Below, in pieces: positions 19,758 to 30,028 of a stretch of DNA of 64,000 nt. Positions within the stretch are counted from its first letter, which is position 1. The number at the start of each line of letters is the position of its first letter. The DNA is from Marchantia polymorpha subsp. ruderalis (lineage: Eukaryota > Streptophyta > Marchantiopsida > Marchantiales > Marchantiaceae), in the NCBI GenBank assembly GCA_037833965.1, contig AP031355.1:9573501-9637500 (forward strand). Reading direction: 5' to 3'. A program made the position numbers and the translations under genes. The notes beneath the pieces were generated by a model that ran no database searches, was not told the origin of the DNA, and worked only from the letters and a program-made list of their open reading frames with translations.

Positions 19758-20290
19758 GTGATCAACTCAGTCTCAGCCCAGCGATCCTCTTGGCCCTCAC
19801 ACACACTCTTCCGCTCATCCCTCCGGCTACACTCACAGCGACTCCACGCTTTCAACACCCTCGCTCTCAGCGATCTCACCCTCGTATCAGATTCCACTCA
19901 CAATTTTGAGTATCAGATTTCAGTCTCACATCCTCAGTTCCCACCTTCAATTTCAGTCCCACTCCCAATTCCTACTCAAATTTCAGTGTCAATTTCTCAG
20001 TTTCCACCTTCAGATCCCACCAGATTTCTCTCTCAGATTCAACTCTCACTTTTCAGTTTCAAATTCAGATCCCGACTGTCACATTTCAGTCTCAGATTTC
20101 ATTTCGATTTCAACCCCCACTCTCAGAACCTCCACTTTGATTTCAGCTCCCACTCACAGAGTCGACTCTCCACCCTCGAGAGTTCTCTCCCTCCTACTTC
20201 GAATTCTCTACACTCTCCTCCTAGTTCTCACTACTTCCCTGCGAAAATCACTCACATCCACACTCTACTCCTCCTAATGATCCCACCAGC
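19758..20290 (+). repeat. G-poor, CT-rich tract with degenerate TTTCAGTYYCA repeats
   Basis: The plus strand is strikingly poor in G, with irregular repetitions of TTTCAG-TCYCA and CCCACTCNCA-like blocks, clearest at 19890-20180. The 207-codon open frame across it is a by-product of the composition (stop codons are rare without G-containing triplets), and its Ser/Pro/Phe-rich peptide is not considered a gene. Confidence 0.7.
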
Positions 20291-20676
20291 GTCTCCACAC
20301 AATGGCACACCTCCAGATCTCAGCTCCCAGGTCGAAATTCCCCTCCAAAGTCCAGGGCTTAGACACCCACAGGCCGCGTGAATGCCGTTCCCACAATGAT
20401 GAATAACGGCCTGCTTCCCATGCGCGACTTCATGCCCCGCCGTCCTATTTCCCACGCCTGACTTCACGCCGCCGCCGCTGCCACAATTGTACGTTCTACA
20501 TTCATGACCACGCCAACTTCCGCCGGAGTACATCCTATTCCGCGCACCGCCGAAGACACTCTTTCGCACCTTTGCCTATCTATAACAATCACTTCCGACA
20601 CACATATTACACCGTTACGAATTGAAAAAGATATGCCGGTTTTACTGTTTTGCCGAAGGCCCTTTCCCCGAAGACC

Positions 20677-20848
20677 TGCTATCTGTTATCGCCGAAGGCC
20701 GGCTATCTGTTATCGCCGAAGGCCTCTCTATCTGTTATAGCCGAAGGCCCGGCTATATGTTATCGCCGAAGGCCGGCTATCTGTTATCGCCAAAGGCCTC
20801 TCTATCTGTTATCGCCAAAGGCCCCTCTATCTGTTATCGCCGAAGGCC
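20677..20848 (+). repeat. Minisatellite, about 7 units of 24-25 bp
   Basis: Tandem units of the form YTATCTGTTATCGCCGAAGGCC with small variants (TATAGCC, CCAAAGG). Each contains the GCCGAAGGC palindrome that is scattered through the LTR family. Confidence 0.9.
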
Positions 20849-21171
20849 TTTCGCCTAACCATATCAGCCGCCTTCGACGCTCATAACTCAGTGATGACTA
20901 ATCCGTTTCAAGAGTTCTTGAGCTCGTTGGAACGAGCGGGTTGAGTTTTTTTCAACGAGACCCTAACAAAGTCAAGGCGTTACGAATTGAGAAAGTTATG
21001 ACGGTTTTACTTCTCCGCCGAAGGCTTTGCCCGGAAGGCCTGCTACCGACGAAGGCGTACGTCGCCGAACTCGTCTAAACCCTTCCCATCAGTAATTTCC
21101 GACACTCATAACTCAGTGATGCCTTATCCTTTTCAAGAGTTTTTGGTTTCGTTGGAACGAGCGTCGCGAGC

Positions 21172-24100
21172 TGTGGTACCCCACTTTTGGTATTTTTGAG
21201 GGAATTAAAACATTTTTGGAAAACTGTCTTGATCAATTTCTATCGACAGAGGAATTGTTTGACCGCGGCGGAGCTCGGTCGCTTTCCGCCATTGTCCGTC
21301 GACCATCCCGAGAAGTATGTGCGGGATAACGAGGTCGACACCGATGCAGAGGATTCACCAGCTTCTACTCCGCCGACACGGAGGGACGAGGGAAGAAGCC
21401 CACCCGCAGCAAGAGTGCCGCGGAAGCGTCGATGGAGAGAGGAATCAGAGGAGGAGCAGCATCGAGAACCCACTGCTCCCATACGACAGCGGCCACTGCA
21501 CGAAGTATGCAACCGGCCGAAGCAGAAGGCGCGCAGGCTTGTGTTACCAGCCAGCAGCGCGGACACGGCGACGATCGCCACGGAGAAGGGAAGTGCGTCG
21601 CCGGAGAGGATCGAGAGAGCACGGACGTCCGCAGGAGCGGCGGACCACGCTACATCTCCGACGGACGAGAGGCCGCCTTTGGGCCAAGGGCCTCCGGAGT
21701 TACCACGTGCGATGCGGACGAGTGTTCCGCCTACGCATAGGCGAGCTTCAGCGGAAAGGCGACCTCAAGCGGACGTGGACCTCCGCCTACGCGTAGGCAG
21801 AGAAAGTTCGCCTACGCACAGGCGGCCGCCTACGCACAGGCAGGATTCACCCCCGATACAACGTAGGAAGGGGAAGGAGCCGGCGGAAGATCCGCCTTCG
21901 GGTCAAGGGCCTTCGGGACCAGACCCTCCGGCGTACAACGCGCCGCGATTTGCGCCTTCGGCGCCAGGGCCTTCGGGTCAACGAGTTTTGAGCAGGGAGC
22001 GTGCGGAGACCGCACCTCCGGCGTATAACCCGCCGGCAGATGCGCCTTCGGCGGTAGGGCCTTCGGGGCCAGGGACATCGGGCGAGCGGCCTCAGGCTCT
22101 GTCGCCTTCGGCGATAGACGCCTTCGGCGCTGCGCCTGCGGCGGACAAGACGCCGGTACCTGCGCCTATGCGTAGGCCAGACGCAGCCCTCGCGCAGGAC
22201 CGATCAAAGGAGCAGGACCTAACGGAGGAGCGGATTGTCTGTACGCGGAACAAAATTCGGGTGCGCGATGCGCAATTACACCCCGCGCAGACACATTCCG
22301 CTCGATCGCCTTCGGCGGCGGACGTCGGCGGCGAAGAGGACACAGTCGACGCACGACAGGCGGATGATGGGGATGTAGCACGGCCACATTCACCCACCGC
22401 CTTGGACATTTTAGCGGGGAGCAGCGAAGCTGCAGGAGTGCCTTCGGCGGCAGCACCCGTAGACAACTCGCAGCCCCACTCGGGTCAGTCGCCAACGCAA
22501 TCAATGGCAACCGATATCCTTCCCTCGGATGATGACGAAGGAGGCTCCACAGAAGCAATGTCGGGATCGGGAGACACCGAGGAGGAGGAGGAGAAAATTG
22601 TTGGAGCGCCGGCGGCGGCGCTCTCTGAGCAGGTAATACCTTTGCTGAGGTACTTGGATCGCAAATTCGATAAATACGCCGATCCACTCTAGCCGGGGTC
22701 CTACATCGAGTTAGTGTGCAGGCGGACTCGCACTAAAGTCCACACCAGCAAGCTACTAGCTAGGGTGGACCGAGAGCTGAAGGAATTGCGGGAGAAGCAT
22801 GAATGCTTGTGGGGACACTATAATCTCGTGCGGAAGACGCACACCCACTACGACACATTGAAGAAGGCGAGACTGGAAGAACTCACAAGGGATGTGGTGA
22901 AGACCACGGAAGAACTGATTTCTGAGAAGACTTAGAATCAGATTCTGTCAGAGGAGCTCGTGCGACAGACGCGGTTGTTAGCGGAGTGTCAGCTCGCACG
23001 ACAGGCGGATGAGGATTTGATCCGCAGACTGCAGTCGGAGTGCGGGGAATTGAGAGCTCAGCGTGCGGAGGCCGAATTGCAGTTGGTAGTAATTGAAGAT
23101 GATCGCAGGCGAGAGGCAGATCGCACGAAGGAGGAGATGGCGAGGCGAGTCGCCCACTGTCTCAAGGGCTACGCCCATTGGGAAGTGGCGGCGCAGGAGA
23201 AACTCACACTGCGTGAGTTGGAGCTTCGTGCAGCCGGGTTGTTGTCAGGTGACAGTAGGAGTCGGCGGAAGGTGGCGAAGAAGTTAGACTCTTTTCTGTC
23301 GAAGGCGCAGGATACCATGTCCACCCTCGAGGCGGAGGTGTCCGCGGCGTTGCAGCATTTGGGACTGCGCAGTCGAGCGGAAGACTGGCAGGGTAGGGAG
23401 TTAGTGCGCGGCAGTCCGTCGCGCAGGAGGCGAAGCACAGGTTCTGCGGAGTGTAGTGTAGCGTGGTTCCGTGTCGGCGTGTAGCGTAGTGCAGTGTAGT
23501 GCTAGTTAGGACTTAGAAGGTATAATGTAGTTCAAGGCGTCTTGCCTTGGGTTCTTTCCCAATTTCGGAAGTGCAGATCAGGAACTCGTTTTCTCTGTTG
23601 TGTTTGTGTGTGTTTGTGTGTTTGTGTCCTTAGTTCTGTCACCACGCAAGAGGAGCTACAACTTGGCGTTCCGCATTTTGTAGCTGAAGGCCTTCGGCCG
23701 AATGTTCAGAGCTAGTACATTGGTTAGAGACTTGAGTAGTTCGGATCTACACCTGCGGGTGATTGCCGATGCTCAGAGCCAGTGACTAGTTAGATACTTG
23801 AATAGTTTCGCCCCTACACCTTCGAGTGTTTGTTCCTGATTGTACTCCTTCGGGATTTTTCCCCTGAATGCCAAAGTGAAGTTTTGCTACTTTGTGCAAG
23901 ACTTGGTTGTAAATTCAGGTTACGCTGCAGCAGGTGCCTTCAGGGTAACCCCTGTAGTATTTCTGGGAATGACAAGTGCCTAAGAATTCAAACTCTTCAA
24001 TAGACTGTTATGGTGTGTTACTGGAATGTTTCTCAGTGAGTACTTCAGTGCGGACCTGTGTTCTCTGCGCGTTTTGTGAGTTGAGAGTGTTGTTCACCGC

Positions 24101-24511
24101 GTATGAGTGACTTCGATCCGAAGTAGGTAGTCCAAACCGGGTTTCCTACGCTAGCAGCAAGCTAGTGGAAGCGTTGTAAAAGCCGGAGTTGGGAGTCACT
24201 ACCCGCAGCTTCGCTGAGTGTACTCTTGAGAGACCTTCCCCCTGAAAACTTGAGTAGAGGTCCTGACGGATCTCTGGGTTGTGTTTCTGTAGTTTCAGGT
24301 GTGTGTGTGTGTGTTACGCTGCACTGTGCGACCTCCGAGTGCGCTCTGAGTGGACACTTGCAGTATTTCTGGGAGTGACAGTCGCCTGAGAATTCAAACT
24401 CCTCAATAGTCTGTTAAATGTGACACTTTGTACCCTGTGTGTTCCTCTGTCCCTATGGGTTCGACCTTTCTACCACTATATTGCAGTTTTAGCCTTTAGT
24501 GGGTTATTACA
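21172..24511 (+). mobile_element. S2: solo LTR nested in S1
   Basis: Begins TGTGGTACCCCACTTTTGG at 21172 and ends GGGTTATTACA at 24511. CGAGC flanks it on both sides (21167-21171 and 24512-24516), a perfect 5-bp target-site duplication. Only about 55 bp of the 5' region remain before the sequence jumps into the ORF near codon 274. An internal deletion has therefore removed most of U3, including the ORF N-terminus. TATAATGTA at 23521 and the hairpin at 23533-23549 are retained. The GT run is 8 units (24299-24314). Confidence 0.94.
21226..23484 (+). pseudogene. LTR-borne ORF in S2, N-terminus deleted
   Basis: Homology begins at the L-I-N-F-Y-R-Q-R-N block (about residue 276 of the intact protein). 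It runs through the Pro/Ser/Arg-rich middle, the acidic run and the coiled coil to TAG at 23482-23484. Stops at 22690-22692 and 22933-22935 break the coiled-coil part, and the first 275 codons are missing. The middle keeps the APSA-type repeats encoded by GCGCCTTCGGCG. No start codon of its own is credible. Confidence 0.88.
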
Positions 24512-25573
24512 CGAGCTCTTTCCAACAAAACTCTAATTGAGTCAAGGCGTCACAAATTGAAAACGTTATGAGGGTTTCACTGTTTCGCCGAAGGCCTTTC
24601 CCTGAAGGGACTTCACCGAAGGCACTTCGCCGAAGACCTTGCTCCAAATGCCTCCTTCCGCACCTTTGCCTACTAGCCATTACACCAATTCCTAATCTTG
24701 CCAAGACTTTCAGAAAACCCCAAGCATAATTTTGCAAGAGCTTAAATCCAAAATTATAACTCTCATAAGGTTAGAAAGACATGTGAGCGCATTTTTTGTG
24801 CTCACAACCTTGGGCACTAGCGCTTTCGTCGCTAGCGCCGCCTTCGTCGATAGGTTTCGCCTTCGGCGTACGGAAGGCCTTCGCCTCTAGGATTCTCCTT
24901 CGGTGGAAAGATGCACCTTCAGCAGAAGAACTCGCCTTCGGCGGAAGAAGAAAGGACAAAGGAGTCGAAGGAAGTCGTACTTTTGCCGCAAGCGCCTTCC
25001 GCGGTAGACACCTTCGGCGGTACGCGAGCGGAGAACAGCATTGGCGGAAATCGGCGGAATCAAGATTGAACGTACATGCGTGGGAGTCCGCGCAACAGCG
25101 GAGCGTGAATTCGAGCGTGTGAATTGGGCCGTTATGCCTCCGCGCCGGCATCGCATTCAAGCAAGCCGCGGCCAGTCCAAGTTTCGAACGTTGGGCGATC
25201 TTGATCGCCGAAGGAAGTAAAGAACTCGCCCGCACTCTCACTCTCGCATTTTCAATTTCGCATTCGTCGGAGCTTGCGACGCGCAACAGAGAGTTTGCAG
25301 TGATCTTGCGGAGAGATTTCTAAGTGAGAGTAGAGTGGGCGGATTTTTGAGAGTGCAGGAGCGCGCAGCAATTGAGTGCGCATAAGTAGAATCTTGCGGG
25401 AGTCTTGTAGAGAATTTGCCGAGAGCTCACGAAACGATTGAGTGAGTACGCGAGAGGTATAGAGAGAAATTGCAGCAAGTTCACCCGAGCTCCCGACGCG
25501 CAGTAGCGAGTGCAGAGGAGTTGCAAGAAGTTCGCGTCAGCATCGAATTGAGCGGGCAAGACCTTGCAAGAAG

Positions 25574-28368
25574 ATGGCCCGGTCCACTCAGCTGCGGATG
25601 GTTCCGCTGAAAGTGCCACAGATTGGTCTGCGCGCATTTCAGAACGAGTTGACGGCGATGAAGCTCGATTTCCTCCTATGAGGATGGAATTGGGTGTGTC
25701 AGGAGATGGTACGCGAGTGGATGCGGGAGAGGAACCAACCTCCGCGCGGATTCCGACCGCATCTAGAGAGATGGCAGGTCAGCGACTGGGAGCAAGTGTT
25801 GGGAAGGTGCGCGGGAGAAGAAGACCACCTTCTTTTCCAATGCGAGAGTGTGCAGGTCACGAAGGAAGAAGAGATTTCCTTCGGGGCTGTAACCATCTTT
25901 AGTTAGTTAGAACTAAAGTAGAGGTTACTCTAAATATTGATGTAGATACTTTAGTGTGCACTAGTCATAGCTGCCACGTCAGCGATCCGCGCACTTGGTA
26001 GGTACAGAATGGATGTGTTAGTTGACAGTGCCACGTCAGCAATCTGTGTGCTTGTAGGTAAGGATTGAGTGTTTTAGTTAGTGTGTTAGTTGGGTGCGCC
26101 ACGTCAGCGATCCGTGTGCTTGTTAGGGTTATCCGCCACGTCATCCATCCACTATGAGTGGGATGGATGGTGGGGATTAGATCATATCACCTTGTACTTG
26201 TTGGTGAGAGCTATATAAGGGAGAGGAGAACCATTGTTGGTATCTCTCATCTTCAGAGTTTACGTTTCTATCTTCAAGTGAGCTTCTCTCTAAACCCTAG
26301 TGTTACAGGGGCCTGTTTCAAGAATAGCAAGTCCAGCAAGAACGGGTACAAGATCCGGGACTACAAGGATCGCCCGTTGCGGAGGAATGTCGCGGTAGCA
26401 CTCCTCCAGATTTTGCAGCCGCACCGGACCACCTACATGATTTCTTGGCAGGTGGGGTTTGTGGAGCTGGCATTGTCTGGAGCTTCGATTCATTGGGCTC
26501 GGTTTCTATGGAAGGCAACGCGACAGCACGCGCAGGAGGAGAAGGGGGGATCGATCAATCAAATCTCCCCTTTCTGGATTAATTTCTATCGGTCGATGGA
26601 GTGCTTGACGGCAACGGAGCGAGTTCAGTTTCCCTTGCTGTCACGTAGCAATCCGGGCAGGTTCGTGAAGGATGTCGAGGTCGACACCGAAACATACGAG
26701 ACGCCCGCATGCACACCACCAGCTTGATCGCGAGCAGAAGAAAAACCGCGAGCAGTACGAGTGCCGCGGAAGCGGAAATGGGATGGAGAGGCGGAGCAGA
26801 TTCAGCGAGAAGTATCTGCTGCTCCCGCCCGAAGTCGGGCGATTCACGAGCCTTCCAGTCGGCCGAAGCAGAAAGCTCGCAAGCTTGTTCTACCGGCAAG
26901 CAGCGCGGACACCGGACGAGCTGCGGAGAGACGGAACTTGCCATCCTCGGGGGAGGATGCGAGTGCACGAGTTAGCGGGAGGACAGCGGACCTCCCTACA
27001 CCGAAGGCACGGACGCCTTTGGAGGAGGCAAGAAGGCCTTCGGGCCAAGGAAGACGGCATGCGGCACCGACCAGTGTGCCAGCGACGGACAGGTGCTTCG
27101 CCTTTGAGCAAGTACCTTTCGACGACTCGAATTCGGGTCAAGAGCCTTTGGCTCAAGCGCCTTCGGCGCAGGAGAAGTGTAGGGAGGAGCCTTCGGCTCA
27201 GATGACTTCGGGTCAAATGCCTTCGGCGCAGACCCAACTTGAAGATTCGGGCAAGGACGAAGGCCGGAAGGAGGAGACACGTGTGCCTTCGGCACAAGCG
27301 CCTTTGGCGATAGCAGATTGGGCAGGAGACGCGGGCCCGCCAGAAGCCAGATCTCCCACCGCGTTGAAGATCTTGGCAGGGAGTGGAGCGGCGGTTGCGG
27401 CAGAAGAAGCTACGCGACCCAGTTCCAGGGTATCGCCGAGGATCTTTGTGGCAACAGAGATCCTCGACTTAGAGGACGAGTCGAGTTCAGAGGGTCGGGA
27501 AGTGGAGTGGGAGCAGGGTACGCCGACGGGAGTGCTGTGTGAGCAGGTGGTACGACTACTGCAGTACCTTGACCGCAAGGCGGCAAAGTATGCTGATCCC
27601 CGCCATAAGGGCTCCTACGTCGAATTGGTGAGGAATCAAACGCGAATCAAAGTAGCGACGAATCCCGAGCTGATTTCCCTGGACCGCAAGTATAGAGAGT
27701 TGGAGGAGAAGAACAATGCCTTGCAGGGACATCTTACACTCTCGCGGAAATTGCAGAAGGCAGTACTATAGCTGCGCGATGACGCAGCAGCCGAGGTCTA
27801 GCGCAAATTTGTGAAGCAGCGCGCAAAGATCGAGGCGGAGCTCCATTTGGAGCGAATTCAGAATAGCACCTTGGCAGAGGAGCTTGGGCGGCAGACACGG
27901 TTGCTGGAGCAGTGTCAGATCACACGCAAGGTAGAAGAGGATTTACTGCGTCGCCTGCAATCGCAGTGCGACGAATTGACAGTGCAGCGTGCGGATGCGG
28001 AGCAGCAGTTAGTGGAGTTTGAAGGCGACAACCGGCGCGCGACAGATCGCACGCGAAAGGAGTTAGTCGCGCGACTGAACCAGTGTCTGAGAGGTTACAC
28101 TCTCTGGGAGGTGGCAGCGCGGTAGAGAGTCACCTTGCGCGAGTTAGAGATTCGTGCGGCGGCCTTGATGTCGTGTGACAGTGGGAGTCGGCGGCGAGTA
28201 GCGAAGCGGTTAGATTCCTTCCTGGCGAGGTCGCGAGACACCATTGCAAACCTCGAGGCAGAGGTGACCGCGGTGTTGCGGCGGCTGGGATTGCGCACTA
28301 GGGTCGAAGACTGGTTGGGTAGGGAGTCAGTGCGCGGTCGGCCTTCGCACAGGAGGCATAGTAGATGA
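25574..28368 (+). pseudogene. Diverged LTR-borne ORF in S1, broken
   Basis: Collinear with the intact 1,046-aa protein from about residue 84, with clearly lower identity; a distinct, older subfamily. The conserved W-N-W-V-C-Q-E-M-V-R-E-W and L-Q-P-H-R-T blocks are recognisable. Lesions: TGA at 25678-25680 in place of a Trp codon, a 420-bp solo LTR at 25888-26307, a frame change near 26725, and TAGs near 27769, 27798 and 28123. Without the small LTR and one TSD copy the frame on both sides is continuous and collinear, so that insertion hit a still-aligned reading frame. The middle keeps an APSAQ-type repeat. Confidence 0.85.
25888..26307 (+). mobile_element. Small solo LTR (420 bp) inserted in the S1 ORF
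   Basis: Begins TGTAACC and ends GTTACA, flanked by GGGGC at 25883-25887 and 26308-26312: TG...CA ends plus a perfect 5-bp TSD. Inside are repeated GCCACGTCAGCRATCCGYG motifs and a TATATAAGG box near 26212. It is unrelated to the 5.4-kb LTR family. A second, inverted copy lies at about 29039-29470. No internal domain is present, so it is a solo LTR or a TRIM-like element. Confidence 0.92.
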
Positions 28369-28586
28369 CGTGTTGTGTAGCGTAGTGTAGAGTGTAGTGT
28401 GCGTCCTCCGAGTGACCTCCGAGTTGAGCACTTGTTGTATTTCTGGGAGTGACAGTCGCTTGAGAATTCAAACTCCTCAATAGCCTGTTAAAACGTGACA
28501 TTTAATACTCTGTGTGTTGCCTCTGTCCCTGTGGGTTCGACCTCTTGCTGCTATACTGCAGTTTTAGCCTTTGCAGGGTTATTACA

Positions 28587-30028
28587 AAAATATTTTTTTT
28601 TAACTCTCTATATATACTTCTCATGAAATTATCATATAACATGATAATTACATGTTAATTTACTTTGAGTAAGATAAATCATGTTAGGTTTGACCAATTT
28701 TCAATGCGCCAACATGCCATTGACATACGTAAGACTTCTAGAAGCTTCTTAATCCTTAGAGAAAGGTGCCGACATGTCATTTTAGACTTTCAAAGTTTTA
28801 AAACCTCCATTTGCCACTAGGTTAGCTTTAGAGTTAATTTAAACAATGAAATTTCCTTTACTTAGTCAAATCAATCAGAACTAATCACGTAGTCAATAAT
28901 CTTTTCTCTTTGAATTTAGATTTTTGTAAGAGAAAAAATAGTATTCCTTACTCAAATTTTCTAGAAATTCTCTTATTAAATTTAAATTTTATAGCTAAAC
29001 TTAATCATAATTACATAAACTAAATTATAACTGGCTAGTGTAACATTATGATTTAGAGAGAAGTTCATTCAAAAGTGAAACATAAATTCTGAAGATGAGA
29101 TACCTTGAATTATCTACTCTCTCTTATATATATAGTTCAAACATATACACAAAGATAAGGTATTCTTTACACCCTCCAATCCACTCCTAGTGGCTTAATT
29201 ACATGGCAGATATATTTAATGAGCACACTGATTGTTGATGTGGAGTTCTCAACTAACACATCAATTAACACACTCAGTACTTAGCTAACAAGCACACGGA
29301 TTGATGACGTGTTCTACCCAATTAGCGCATCAACTACCACACTCAAGTAGCACAAAGTTTGATGACGTGACACTATATATATTCCACTTTCATCTACTCT
29401 ACTCAATCTTGAGTAACCTCTACTTTGGTTTTACAAACAAAAGACAAACAACAAACTAAAGATAGTTATATCTAGACTTTGTTATAATTAGCTAGAATTA
29501 GTTACATCAGAGCTAACCATGATTGACTTTTTGGTTATTTCTTATAATATTTCACACATACAACATTTTATCTTACAACACTATTATTTTGTCTCTTACA
29601 GAATGTAGATTCCAAAAAAAAGAAAAAAAATTATTCCATGATTAGTTTTGATTGATTTTATTCATTAATAAATGAAAAAATGTAACATTTATTTGATTAA
29701 TGTTTCATTTTTTCATTTGTTACAAGAATTCATTTATTAGACTAAGTTTAACATTGACTTAGTGACAAATTGAGATTCTAGAACTTTAGAGGTTTCTAAG
29801 GCCATGTTTCCACCTCAACCTAGGAGCAAAGATTCTTCTAGAAAGTTAAAATAAACCAATGACATGTTGTCACGTTGAGCATTAATCAAACATACCTACT
29901 TTTATCTTTATGAAAGTAAGTTAGATTATATTTACTATTTATGATTATGATGATTTGTCAATTTTTATTAGTAAGGAGATAGAGAAGTGTATCTCAAGCA
30001 AGTACTGAAAGTTCATTGTGTGAGTACT
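28587..30028. repeat. AT-rich palindromic repeat between S1 and S3
   Basis: About 28690-28960 and 29590-29900 are diverged inverted copies (CTTCTAGAA, GACATGTCATT, CTAGGTT blocks). An inverted copy of the small LTR sits in the middle. The right part resembles 18030-18275. It is probably the other side of the AT-rich element that S1 interrupted. No gene seen. Confidence 0.55.
29039..29470 (-). mobile_element. Second copy of the small LTR, inverted
   Basis: Reverse-complement homology to 25888-26307 across its length: TGTAACA start, TTTAGAGAGAAG, TATATATAG, AGCACACGGATTGATGACGTG and AACTAAAGATAGTTATA blocks. The termini are degraded. GCTAG before and TCTAG after are an imperfect candidate TSD. 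Confidence 0.7.

Larger units (their letters stand above)
18934..28586 (+). mobile_element. S1: old solo LTR containing two nested insertions
   Basis: The 5' terminus is TGTGGTAACCCACTTTTTG at 18934 and the 3' terminus ...GGGTTATTACA at 28586. The 5-bp direct repeat AAAAT flanks both ends (18929-18933 and 28587-28591), which proves the limits. S2 (21172-24511) and a small LTR (25888-26307) are inserted inside. S1 carries a diverged version of the LTR ORF (25574-28368), a 1.2-kb CT-rich stretch absent from the young LTRs, a minisatellite, and a shortened R/U5 part (28369-28586). No pol is present, so it is a solo LTR. Confidence 0.92.

Noticed and set aside
19758-20381. 207-codon Ser/Pro/Phe-rich ORF
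   Set aside because: Open because the tract almost lacks G; the peptide is repetitive with no domain, and overlapping frames are also open.
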